Positions 57,004-64,000 of a DNA stretch of 64,000 bases are shown here, in pieces. Source of the stretch: an uncultured Collinsella sp. GTDB taxonomy: Bacteria; Actinomycetota; Coriobacteriia; Coriobacteriales; Coriobacteriaceae. The stretch is from positions 16,000 to 79,999 of the forward strand of contig CABUDI010000008.1 in NCBI GenBank assembly GCA_902490305.1. Direction: 5' to 3'. The notes beneath the pieces are model-generated. The model searched no databases. It worked only from the letters and a program-made list of their open reading frames with translations, and was not told the origin of the DNA. Both the position numbers and the translations under genes were made by a program. The first letter of the stretch is position 1; every line of letters begins with the position of its first letter.

Positions 57004-58202
57004 TGGGTATCGCCGATCACATCAAGAACGGAATATCGCGTCGCGGCTTTGTACTCGGTGGGGCTGCCACGGTGCTTGCCGGATGCTCGAAAAAAACGGG
57101 TACCAGCGATGATGTCGCCGGCGAGCCGCAGGTTATCAAGGACGATTCCAAAATCATCTCGATTACGGATGAGTATGAGGCTGTCGACATCGATCTTGAG
57201 CCGGCGTCATCGTGGACGCTGCCTCTGGGTACGCTGCTGTACTACTGCGACGGCGATTACGCCGCGGCGATGATGGCGCCCGCATCGGCACTGCACGCCA
57301 ACACACTCGGCGTGCTCAACCTGGGCGATGGCTCGCTTACCACATTAATCGAGGATCCTATCGAGGGCACGGGATACGCATTCTACGATGTCCGTGCCGG
57401 CGACGGCGTATTCGCGTGGGTTGAGATGAACTTTGCCAATTCATCGTGGAAGCTCTACGCTCAAAATCTGTCGGGCGCTTCGCTCTCTGGCGACGTGGTT
57501 GAGCTCGATCGAGGTGGCAAGGACTATGATCCGCCCCTGTTCACGGCGTTCGGGTCATCAGTCATCTGGTATAAAATGCCTTCGGCAGGCGGCAATAAAA
57601 CGAGTAGTGATTCGTTTTGCTATCGTCGCTCGCTTGATGAATCCAAGGCCGAGGTAATTTGGAAATCGACGGGCCGCTTTGCATCGGCCCCGCGCGCGAG
57701 CGACGGCATTTTGACCATCTCGCCGCGTGTCCGCAACGACGAGGGCGTCTACTACGGCATAACGGCAATCGATCTGACCGACGGCAACAACACCAAACGT
57801 GCCCAGCTAGTTCTTCCCTCGTCAGTCTCGCCTTTCGAGGCCGTATATATGGGCGATACCTTCGTGTTTTCTATCGAGGCGACCTATAGTGGCGTGGGCA
57901 GCCTGGGCAACATGGGCACGTATATCGGTAATGAGGGAGGGCCGTATCTCTTCCTGTCCCGCGAGCCGCTTGCATGTGCGGCTGGCAAGAAGAATAAATA
58001 CCTTGTTAAGGTACAGGCGTCGCATTTCCTGATCGACACCTCTGCCAAGACCTATGGCTCGCTGCTGTCGCCCGACCGCGCTTTGGAGTATGGCGATTAT
58101 CCAGCTACGGCGGGAAAGTCGGACTCATTCCTTACGTACGCCACGGTGCGCAACAGCCAGGGTATACCAGAGACGGTCACTGCACGCCTATTCTCTCTTT
58201 AA
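57003..58202 (+). CDS. Tat-type lipoprotein of unknown function
   Basis: 399 residues. The N-terminus has a twin-arginine motif SRRGFVLGG followed by a lipobox VLAGCSKK (Cys28), so it is likely exported folded and lipid-anchored. The mature part is beta-rich (GVLNLGDGSLTTLIED, YGITAIDLTDGNNTKRAQLV), with spacing reminiscent of beta-propeller proteins, but no motif is decisive. It begins at the last base of the TSCPD gene stop. Substrate and role are unknown. Confidence 0.75.
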   Translation: MGIADHIKNGISRRGFVLGGAATVLAGCSKKTGTSDDVAGEPQVIKDDSKIISITDEYEAVDIDLEPASSWTLPLGTLLYYCDGDYAAAMMAPASALHANTLGVLNLGDGSLTTLIEDPIEGTGYAFYDVRAGDGVFAWVEMNFANSSWKLYAQNLSGASLSGDVVELDRGGKDYDPPLFTAFGSSVIWYKMPSAGGNKTSSDSFCYRRSLDESKAEVIWKSTGRFASAPRASDGILTISPRVRNDEGVYYGITAIDLTDGNNTKRAQLVLPSSVSPFEAVYMGDTFVFSIEATYSGVGSLGNMGTYIGNEGGPYLFLSREPLACAAGKKNKYLVKVQASHFLIDTSAKTYGSLLSPDRALEYGDYPATAGKSDSFLTYATVRNSQGIPETVTARLFSL

Positions 58203-58261
58203 GCTTAGAGGGGTTAAAAAGGCGCCAACAGGGGAATAAACGCGTTGTAATTGTGAGTACC

Positions 58262-58300
58262 GCCCGCCGAGCTGCCGCGTCATAGCGGCATCCGGCGGGC
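58262..58300. other. Stem-loop upstream of the two-component genes
   Basis: An 8-bp GCCCGCCG / CGGCGGGC stem with an inner TGCCGC / GCGGCA stem, 59 nt past the lipoprotein stop and 56 nt before the response regulator. No T-run follows. Possible terminator or leader element. Confidence 0.45.
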
Positions 58301-58355
58301 TCAGGTGCGTTAAAATGGGCTTGTTCTTAGCTAATTGAGACAGGGGGGCCGTGTT

Positions 58356-59078
58356 ATGGCTTCAGATGCAAAAAAGATTCTGCTGGTCGAGGATGAGAAG
58401 GCAATCCGTGACGCCGTCGCTGCCTATCTCGAGCGCGAAGGCTACTGGGTTGTGGGCGTCGGCGACGGTCAGTCCGCGATCGAGGAGTTCGAGAAGCATC
58501 AGTTCGACCTGGTCGTGCTCGACCTTATGCTCCCCAAGATTCCCGGCGAGCGCGTTTGCCGCACCATTCGCGATACCTCGGATGTCCCCATCATCATGCT
58601 GACGGCTAAGGGCGAGATCGAGGACCGTATTATCGGTCTTGAGCTCGGCGCCGATGACTATCTGATTAAGCCGTTCTCGCCGCGCGAGCTCGTCGCCCGC
58701 GTTCGTGCTCTGTTCCGCCGTGCCCATCAGGCCGACGAGCCCGCCGTCGAGGTGCTCGACTTCGGCGATCTGGTCATCGATATCTCGGGCCACAAGATCT
58801 TGGTCGAGGGCAAGGAAGTCGATCTGACGGCTTCCGAGTTCAAGCTGCTCACCACGCTTGCCCGCCATCCCGGCCGTGTGTATAACCGCATGGAGCTGGT
58901 CGAGAAAGTGCTCGGGTATGACTTTGAGGGCTATGAGCGCACCATCGATAGCCACGTGAAGAATCTTCGTGCCAAGCTGGGCGATGATCCCAAGAAGCCC
59001 AAGTGGCTCTACACCGTCCATGGTGTCGGCTATCGCTTCGAGGCTCCGGCCAAGACCGATAAGTCGGACGAGAAATAG
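58356..59078 (+). CDS. OmpR-family response regulator
   Basis: About 240 residues. The receiver domain has ILLVEDEKAIRDAVAAYLE, the phosphoacceptor Asp in LVVLDLMLPKIPG, IIMLTAKGE and the conserved Lys in LIKPFSPRELVARV. The C-terminal winged helix (DLTASEFKLLTTLARHPGRV, RTIDSHVKNLRAKLG, VHGVGYRF) binds DNA. The ATG at 58356 was chosen behind a GGGGGG-rich site. The partner kinase starts 11 nt downstream. Confidence 0.92.
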   Translation: MASDAKKILLVEDEKAIRDAVAAYLEREGYWVVGVGDGQSAIEEFEKHQFDLVVLDLMLPKIPGERVCRTIRDTSDVPIIMLTAKGEIEDRIIGLELGADDYLIKPFSPRELVARVRALFRRAHQADEPAVEVLDFGDLVIDISGHKILVEGKEVDLTASEFKLLTTLARHPGRVYNRMELVEKVLGYDFEGYERTIDSHVKNLRAKLGDDPKKPKWLYTVHGVGYRFEAPAKTDKSDEK

Positions 59079-59089
59079 GGAAATCACAT

Positions 59090-60655
59090 ATGACACCTGC
59101 GCGCTTTGAAATCGGACAAAAGCACAAGCAGGAGAGCGAGGCGGGTTCCAAGGCTAGTTGGAACACGCCTCGTTCCGATTCACGGCCAACGATGAGCTAT
59201 CCCTCGCGCATGGCACTTGCTTTTGCTCTGACATCGCTCATGACGGTATTGGTGCTGGTGGGCGTTGTCTCTGTTGTGTGGGGCACGGTCTTTTCGGATT
59301 ACACACGCTCCAATATCGTCGAAATCGCAAATTCCGCTGCCGAGAAGTTGGCAACCTCATATGAGGAAAACGGCTCTTGGACCGCGGGAGAACTGCGCAC
59401 GGTCGCAACGTCGAGTTTGGTTTCCGACGATCTGGGTATGCAGGTCGTCAATAAAAAGGGCGTGATCGTTTATGACGATTCCTGGCCCTCGGCAAGCGCC
59501 ACCGCCGATGTACGCGAAAACCAGGCTACGACCGACGACACGAGCGGCAAGAGGGCATCGCATAGCCCGGTCTCGTCTGCTCCAACCGACTCCGATAGCG
59601 TTGCTAACGTCGAGATTGTAACGTCTTCCGGCGAGCATGTCGGACAGGTAAAGCTGTGGGCCATCGGCTCCGACGCTCTGCTCACCAAGGCGGACTCTGC
59701 GTTTAGGGAGAAGACCTTTAACGCCATGGCCCTCGCCGCGGTTGTTGCAATCTGCATTTCGGTCGTTATCGGATCGCTCGTGTCGCGCATGCTCACCAAG
59801 CCGATTCATCGCATCACCAGTACCGCAAAGCAAATCCGTGACGGCGACCTGTCGGCTCGCACGGGACTGCGCGGTGATGACGAGATCGATCAGCTGGGTG
59901 AGACCTTCGATGAGATGGCCACTTCGCTCGAGAAGGATATGAAACACGAGAAGCGCCTGACCTCAGACGTTGCACACGAGCTTCGCACGCCGCTTATGGC
60001 CATGCTCGCAACGGTCGAGGCCATGCAGGATGGCGTGTATCCCACCGACGATGAGCATTTGGAGACCGTTGCTTCCGAGACGCGTCGCCTGGCTCGTCTG
60101 GTGCAGCAGATGCTCGACCTGTCGCGCATGGAAAACAGCACGGCTCCGCTCAACCTTGAGCCGGTGGACATGGTTCCTTTCGTGCGTTCCATCGTTAATG
60201 CCCAGGAGCGCCTGTTTGTCGACCGCGATCTGCGCCTGCGTTTTGCGGACGAGACCCAGGGTCACGACGATGTCGTCGAGGCCGATCCCGACATGATCAC
60301 GCAATGTGTTATCAACCTCATGAGCAACGCCATGCGCTACACCCCCGAGGGCGGTTGGGTCGTGGTGTCGGTGCTCAGTGACCGCAAGCACGTCAGCATT
60401 GCCGTTTCTGATACCGGCATCGGTATTGCCAAGGACGATTTGTCGCGCATCTTCGGGCGGTTTTGGCGCGCCGATGCCAGCCGCGCCCGCGAAGCTGGCG
60501 GCCTGGGCGTTGGCCTCGCCGTGACCAAGCAGATCGTCGAGCGTCACCATGGCTACATATCCGTGGAGTCGGAGCTTGGAAAGGGTACGACTTTTACAAT
60601 TCATCTGCCCCGCGAGCACACGGCAGACGCGGCATCTACTACAATGGAGCACTAG
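59090..60655 (+). CDS. Sensor histidine kinase
   Basis: 521 residues. Cytoplasmic N-terminus, TM1 at ~42-66, extracytoplasmic sensor domain ~67-210 containing a Ser/Thr-rich stretch, TM2 at ~213-235, HAMP (SRMLTKPIHRITSTAKQI), H-box SDVAHELRTPL with the phosphorylated His, N-box CVINLMSNAMRYTPEGG, and G-boxes SDTGIGIAKDDL and GGLGVGLAVTKQIV. Pairs with the response regulator upstream. The signal sensed is unknown. Confidence 0.92.
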   Translation: MTPARFEIGQKHKQESEAGSKASWNTPRSDSRPTMSYPSRMALAFALTSLMTVLVLVGVVSVVWGTVFSDYTRSNIVEIANSAAEKLATSYEENGSWTAGELRTVATSSLVSDDLGMQVVNKKGVIVYDDSWPSASATADVRENQATTDDTSGKRASHSPVSSAPTDSDSVANVEIVTSSGEHVGQVKLWAIGSDALLTKADSAFREKTFNAMALAAVVAICISVVIGSLVSRMLTKPIHRITSTAKQIRDGDLSARTGLRGDDEIDQLGETFDEMATSLEKDMKHEKRLTSDVAHELRTPLMAMLATVEAMQDGVYPTDDEHLETVASETRRLARLVQQMLDLSRMENSTAPLNLEPVDMVPFVRSIVNAQERLFVDRDLRLRFADETQGHDDVVEADPDMITQCVINLMSNAMRYTPEGGWVVVSVLSDRKHVSIAVSDTGIGIAKDDLSRIFGRFWRADASRAREAGGLGVGLAVTKQIVERHHGYISVESELGKGTTFTIHLPREHTADAASTTMEH

Positions 60656-60713
60656 CTTTTCGCTATTCGGTGAAGGAGGGGCCGCGTCCCTGCCGCTCCG
60701 AGTTTGCGAAAAC

Positions 60714-60733
60714 ATGCGGGAAAGAACCCGCAT
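60714..60733 (+). terminator. Stem-loop between the kinase gene and purC
   Basis: A 7-bp stem ATGCGGG / CCCGCAT with a 6-nt loop, followed by TTCTGTC. It lies 58 nt past the kinase stop. Weak terminator or purC leader hairpin. Confidence 0.4.
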
Positions 60734-60764
60734 TTCTGTCGTATTTAGGTAAGGAGTGACTCAC

Positions 60765-61652
60765 GTGACAACGATGGAGCGTCGTCCGGATTCCCGTGGC
60801 AAGGTTCGTGATATTTACGATGCCGGTGAAAACCTGCTGATGGTCGCCACCGACCGCATTTCTGCGTTCGACTTCATTCTTCCCGACGAGATTCCGTTTA
60901 AGGGAGAGGTACTCAATCGCATCTCGGCATTCTGGTTCGATAAGTTTGCCGACATCGTCCCCAACCATCTCGTTTCCATCGACCCGGCGGATTTCCCCGA
61001 GGAGTTTGCTGAGTATCGTGACTACCTCGCTGGCCGCGCCATGCTGGTTAAGAAGGCCCAGACGATTCCTATCGAGTGCATCGTCCGCGGCTATCTGACC
61101 GGTTCGGGCAAGAAGACCTACGACGAGAACGGCACCGTCTGCGGCATCCAGCTGCCTGAGGGCCTGACCGAGGCTTCCAAGCTTCCTGAGCCGCTGTTCA
61201 CGCCGTCCACGAAGGCCGAGATCGGTGACCACGACGAGAACATCTCGTTCGAGCGTTGCTGCGAGATCGTGGGCGAGGACATCGCCACGCAGATTCGTGA
61301 CCTTTCCCTCAAGATCTACAAGGCCGCTGCCGAGTACGCCGCGACCCGTGGCATCATCATTGCCGACACCAAGTTTGAGTTTGGTGTTATTGATGGCAAG
61401 GTCACGCTGATCGACGAGTGCCTCACGCCCGACTCCAGCCGTTTCTGGCCTGCTGCCAGCTACGAGGAGGGCAAGATCCAGCCTAGCTACGACAAGCAAT
61501 TCGTCCGCAATTGGCTCAAGGCCAACTGGGATATGACGGGGGAGACCCCGCACCTGCCCGCCGAGGTCATCGATGGCACGTCCGAGCGCTATCGCGAGGC
61601 CTTCCAGATCATCACGGGCTCCCAGTTCACAAGCATGAAGGAGAACGCATAA
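60765..61652 (+). CDS. purC: SAICAR synthetase
   Basis: Joins CAIR and aspartate using ATP. About 295 residues of the longer (eukaryote-like) PurC type: SRGKVRDIYDAGENLLMVATDRISAFD, VPNHLVS, ECIVRGYLTGSG, DTKFEFG and the conserved DECLTPDSSRFWPA. GTG at 60765 has AAGGAG 8 nt upstream; the ATG at 60774 is an alternative. The next gene starts directly at its stop codon. Confidence 0.95.
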   Translation: MTTMERRPDSRGKVRDIYDAGENLLMVATDRISAFDFILPDEIPFKGEVLNRISAFWFDKFADIVPNHLVSIDPADFPEEFAEYRDYLAGRAMLVKKAQTIPIECIVRGYLTGSGKKTYDENGTVCGIQLPEGLTEASKLPEPLFTPSTKAEIGDHDENISFERCCEIVGEDIATQIRDLSLKIYKAAAEYAATRGIIIADTKFEFGVIDGKVTLIDECLTPDSSRFWPAASYEEGKIQPSYDKQFVRNWLKANWDMTGETPHLPAEVIDGTSERYREAFQIITGSQFTSMKENA

Positions 61653-62228
61653 GTGAGTACCCGTAGCGCCACGAACAAGCGCACGCAATCCCACGAAGTT
61701 ACCGGGGTTGCGCGCAAGTCTGCCGCATCTGCTAAGCCCGCCCGCCAAGCAGCGAGCTCCGTTCGCGTCGTGCCGGCTTCGTCTAAGGCACGCCGCAAAG
61801 AGCTCGAGAAGGGCGAGAACCTCGAGGGCCTCTCTAAAGAGGAGAAGCGCGCCCGCAAGGCTAAGCAGCGCGCCAAGGAGGACCGCATCTATACGGTGTC
61901 GAATATCCTCCTCAAGCAGGACGAGGACTACACCAAGCGCCGTCGCATCTGGTGGATTGTGCTCGCCATTGGCATGGTGCTCGTCGTGGCAATTTGGGCC
62001 TCGCTGTACTTCGCTCCCGCTGGCATGGTGTCCAGCCCTGTCCAGATGGTCGGCATCGTTTTGTCCTATGTCATCATCCTAGGTGACTTTATCTACGACT
62101 TCGCTCGTATTCGTCCCTTGCGCAACATGTACCGCGCGCAGGCCGAGGGCATGTCCGAGAACAAGCTCAACGCTCTTATCGAGCGCGCAGCTGCCGAGGA
62201 GGACAAGAAGGACTCCAAGAAGAAGTAG
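61653..62228 (+). CDS. Two-span membrane protein of unknown function
   Basis: 191 residues. A basic, helical N-terminal ~100 residues (ARRKELEKGENLEG, KEEKRARKAKQRAKEDRIY), two transmembrane segments (IWWIVLAIGMVLVVAIWASLYF region and VQMVGIVLSYVIILGDFIYD), and a charged C-terminus ending DKKDSKKK. GTG start immediately after the purC stop, with AAGGAG inside the end of purC, so the two are translationally coupled. No family recognised. Confidence 0.7.
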   Translation: MSTRSATNKRTQSHEVTGVARKSAASAKPARQAASSVRVVPASSKARRKELEKGENLEGLSKEEKRARKAKQRAKEDRIYTVSNILLKQDEDYTKRRRIWWIVLAIGMVLVVAIWASLYFAPAGMVSSPVQMVGIVLSYVIILGDFIYDFARIRPLRNMYRAQAEGMSENKLNALIERAAAEEDKKDSKKK

Positions 62229-62257
62229 CGTTTGCATACATACTTATCGCTAAGATA

Positions 62258-62289
62258 TAAGGCGCGTCGTTTTTGCGGCGCGCCTTTTT
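62258..62289 (+). terminator. Terminator of the purC operon
   Basis: Stem AAGGCGCG / CGCGCCTT followed by TTTTAC, 30 nt past the membrane protein stop. Confidence 0.85.
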
Positions 62290-62317
62290 ACTGTTCTATA
62301 GATAGATGGAGTGGCAC

Positions 62318-63598
62318 ATGATTCGAGCTGCCCTGACGGTCGAAGAGGCCCTGGAGGGTATGAAGTCCCTGGAGCCCAAGATTAAAAACTATGCGCGCCT
62401 GGTTGTCCGCAAGGGCGTAAACGTTAAGCCCGGCCAGGAAGTCGTCGTTCAGTCTCCGGTTGAGTGCGTGCCGTTTGCGCGCGTGGTGGTCGCGGAGGCC
62501 TATGCTGCCGGTGCCGGCCACGTGACGGTCATCTGGGCCGATGATGCCGTGACGAGGCTCACGTACGAGCATGTCGAGAAAAGCTATTTTGAGCAGACGC
62601 CCGAGTGGAAGCGCCTGCAGCTGGATTCCCTGGCCCAGGACGGTGCCTGCTTTATCTTTATCGAGGGTGCGGACCCCGCCGCCCTTAAGGGCATCGATCC
62701 CGCTAAGCCCGCTGCAGCTTCTAAGGCAAAGAACACGCAGTGCAAAGTTTTCCGCCGTGGACTGGATTACAACATCAATCCGTGGTGCATCGCCGGCGCT
62801 CCGGTCGTGGCTTGGGCGCGCGAGGTGTTCCCGGGAGACGCCGATGAGGTTGCAATCTATAAGCTGTGGAATGCGATTCTGCACACCGCTCGCGCCGATG
62901 GCCAGGACCCAGAGAGCGACTGGGAGCTCCATGACGCCGCATTCGAAAAGAACCTGCGTTTCCTGAACGGCAATCGTTTCGACTGCCTGCATTACACCGC
63001 GGCAAATGGAACCGATCTGACGATTGGCATGACGAAGGGTCACGAGTGGGCCGGCGGCAAGGGCAAGACGCCCGATGGGCACCCCTTCTTCCCCAACATT
63101 CCCACCGAGGAAGTCTTCACTTCGCCCGATCGCATGCGCGCCGACGGTATCGTGTACTCGGCCATGCCGCTCATCCACCACGGCAATAAAGTCGACGATT
63201 TTTGGATTAAGTTCGAGGGCGGCCGCGTGGTGGACTACGACGCCCGCGTGGGCAAGGCAACGCTCGCAAGTATCATCGATACTGACGAGGGCGCTGCTCA
63301 CCTGGGAGAGGTCGCGCTCATTTCCAAGAACACGCCGATCCGCGAAAGTGGTGTTCTGTTCTACGATACGCTCTATGACGAGAACGCTAGCTGCCATCTC
63401 GCGCTAGGTGTCGGTTTCCCCGAATGCATCGAGGGTGGGTACGACATGTCCAAGGAGGAGCTCCTGGAGCATGGTGTTAACGTCTCGAGCACGCACGTCG
63501 ATTTTATGATCGGCACGGACGACATCGATATTACGGGCATTACGCCTGATGGACGTGAAGTTGTGATTTTCCAGAACGGCCAATGGAGTTGGGAATAG
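62318..63598 (+). CDS. M29-family aminopeptidase
   Basis: About 426 residues, metal-dependent aminopeptidase of the thermophilic (M29, AmpS/PepS) family. Motifs: ARLVVRKGVNVKPGQEVVVQ, GANG-like TAANGTDLTIGMTKGHEW, FPNIPTEEVFTSPDR with the metal-binding Glu, KFEGGRVVDYDA, LGEVALISKNTPI and the His/Asp region STHVDFMIGT. The ATG at 62318 has GGAG 6 nt upstream. Cytosolic. Its 3' end carries the likely promoter of tRNA-Lys. Confidence 0.92.
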   Translation: MIRAALTVEEALEGMKSLEPKIKNYARLVVRKGVNVKPGQEVVVQSPVECVPFARVVVAEAYAAGAGHVTVIWADDAVTRLTYEHVEKSYFEQTPEWKRLQLDSLAQDGACFIFIEGADPAALKGIDPAKPAAASKAKNTQCKVFRRGLDYNINPWCIAGAPVVAWAREVFPGDADEVAIYKLWNAILHTARADGQDPESDWELHDAAFEKNLRFLNGNRFDCLHYTAANGTDLTIGMTKGHEWAGGKGKTPDGHPFFPNIPTEEVFTSPDRMRADGIVYSAMPLIHHGNKVDDFWIKFEGGRVVDYDARVGKATLASIIDTDEGAAHLGEVALISKNTPIRESGVLFYDTLYDENASCHLALGVGFPECIEGGYDMSKEELLEHGVNVSSTHVDFMIGTDDIDITGITPDGREVVIFQNGQWSWE

Positions 63599-63617
63599 TC
63601 CCAGACCGTGGTACAAT
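63589..63617 (+). promoter_or_regulatory. Predicted promoter of tRNA-Lys
   Basis: TTGGGA (63589-63594), 17-nt spacer, TACAAT (63612-63617), overlapping the aminopeptidase stop and ending 9 nt before the tRNA. Confidence 0.55.
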
Positions 63618-63626
63618 GCCACCCGC

Positions 63627-63699
63627 GGGCCGTTAGCTCAGCTGGCAGAGCAGGGGACTTTTAATCCCAAGGTCCAGGGTTCGAACCCCTGACGGCCCA
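63627..63699 (+). tRNA. tRNA-Lys (TTT)
   Basis: Acceptor GGGCCGT / ACGGCCC, discriminator A. The next genomic bases are CCC, so CCA is not encoded. Anticodon loop CTTTTAA gives TTT. Its 3' end is repeated at 63862-63886. Confidence 0.96.
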
Positions 63700-63713
63700 C
63701 CCAAAGATTGTTG

Positions 63714-63744
63714 AGACGGTCAACTTCGGTTGGCCGTCTTTTTT
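63714..63744 (+). terminator. Terminator after tRNA-Lys
   Basis: An 11-bp stem AGACGGTCAAC / GTTGGCCGTCT (one G-U) with a TTCG tetraloop, followed by a T-run. Confidence 0.92.
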
Positions 63745-63886
63745 GTTGCCGGTGCACGGGTTCGAACCCGTCGGGGCGCGGAGCTGAGTAAACGCGTGAG
63801 CGTTTGCCAGCGCAGCGCGCAAGGCGCGAAAGCGCCGCAGCGGCCGCCTGCGAAGCAGGCTGAACCCCCGACGGCCCACCCAAAGA
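63745..63886 (+). repeat. tRNA-Lys-associated element with repeated tRNA 3' end
   Basis: It holds a palindromic T-arm-like ACGGGTTCGAACCCGT, then TAAACGCG-TGAGCGTTT, GGCGCGAAAGCGCC, GCGGCCGC and GCCTGCGAAGCAGGC hairpins. It ends with GAACCCCCGACGGCCCACCC (63862 onward), which with the following bases matches tRNA-Lys 63683-63707 at 24 of 25 positions. It parallels the element after tRNA-Gly. Confidence 0.75.
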
Positions 63887-63898
63887 AAGGAAAACGAA

Positions 63899-63967
63899 AT
63901 GAAAACAGACAGATACGGAATTAGCGGCAGCACATTAAAAATAATGGCTCTGTTAGACCAGGATTGA
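63899..63967 (+). pseudogene. Possible truncated N-terminus of a TraX-like membrane protein
   Basis: An ATG behind AAAGGAAAA opens a 22-codon frame reading MKTDRYGISGSTLKIMALLD, then QD and a stop. The first ~17 residues resemble the N-terminus of TraX-family membrane proteins (GISGSTLKI-A). The rest is missing or out of frame before the window ends, so it may be a remnant beside the tRNA-Lys element. Low certainty. Confidence 0.3.
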
Positions 63968-64000
63968 CATGCCGACCTGCCGGCTAACTCGCCGTCTCCC

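Overview
The window is about 64 kb of a high-GC bacterial chromosome centred on the replication origin. The gene order rpmH - (ATPase gene) - dnaA - dnaN - recF - DUF721/dciA - gyrB - gyrA is the actinobacterial arrangement. Together with the protein style (long acidic or Ala-rich tails, many GTG/TTG starts) it points to the class Coriobacteriia, most likely a Collinsella-like gut anaerobe. That assignment is inference from gene content; no 16S gene is present.

Nearly all genes left of about 35.0 kb are on the minus strand and most genes right of about 35.3 kb are on the plus strand, so transcription diverges from oriC, placed at about 35.04-35.21 kb.

Left arm, from far left to origin: purE (cut by the window edge); an intergenic region with long hairpins and a 40-nt direct repeat; carB and carA with a PyrR-type leader loop; an unknown membrane protein; an ABC exporter; a NUDIX hydrolase with purD; purA; dnaB; the rpsF-ssb-rpsR-rplI operon; two tRNA-Ser genes; a possible nuclease cassette (16.2-17.5 kb) bounded by inverted copies of one palindrome; a TRIC-type channel; a secreted bactofilin-like membrane protein; typA and three small genes; a tRNA-Ile/Ala/Ile cluster; a 211-nt inverted repeat; gyrA, gyrB, dciA, recF, dnaN, dnaA; and a GHKL-type ATPase with a Gln/Pro-rich linker next to the origin.

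Right arm: rpmH, rnpA, yidD, yidC, jag (RNA processing and membrane insertion); rsmG; three perfect parS sites; parA and parB (chromosome segregation); a small anchored protein; rlmN; ddl; a DinG-type exonuclease-helicase; two WYL regulators; a large M28-like membrane protein with degenerate metal ligands and a ~690-residue acidic insert; an LPXTG-anchored thioester/Cna-B adhesin; tRNA-Gly; purB; a TSCPD protein; a Tat-type lipoprotein; a two-component system; purC; an M29 aminopeptidase; and tRNA-Lys.

Functionally the window joins replication initiation and segregation (dnaA, dnaN, recF, dciA, dnaB, gyrAB, parABS), nucleotide synthesis (carAB, purE, purD, purA, purB, purC) and translation. 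The most unusual items are: the palindrome-bounded nuclease cassette; two related elements downstream of tRNA-Gly and tRNA-Lys that repeat the tRNA 3' ends; the ATPase between dnaA and oriC; the M28-like pseudo-peptidase; and several long, unique intergenic inverted repeats. No CRISPR array, rRNA operon, complete insertion sequence or prophage was seen.
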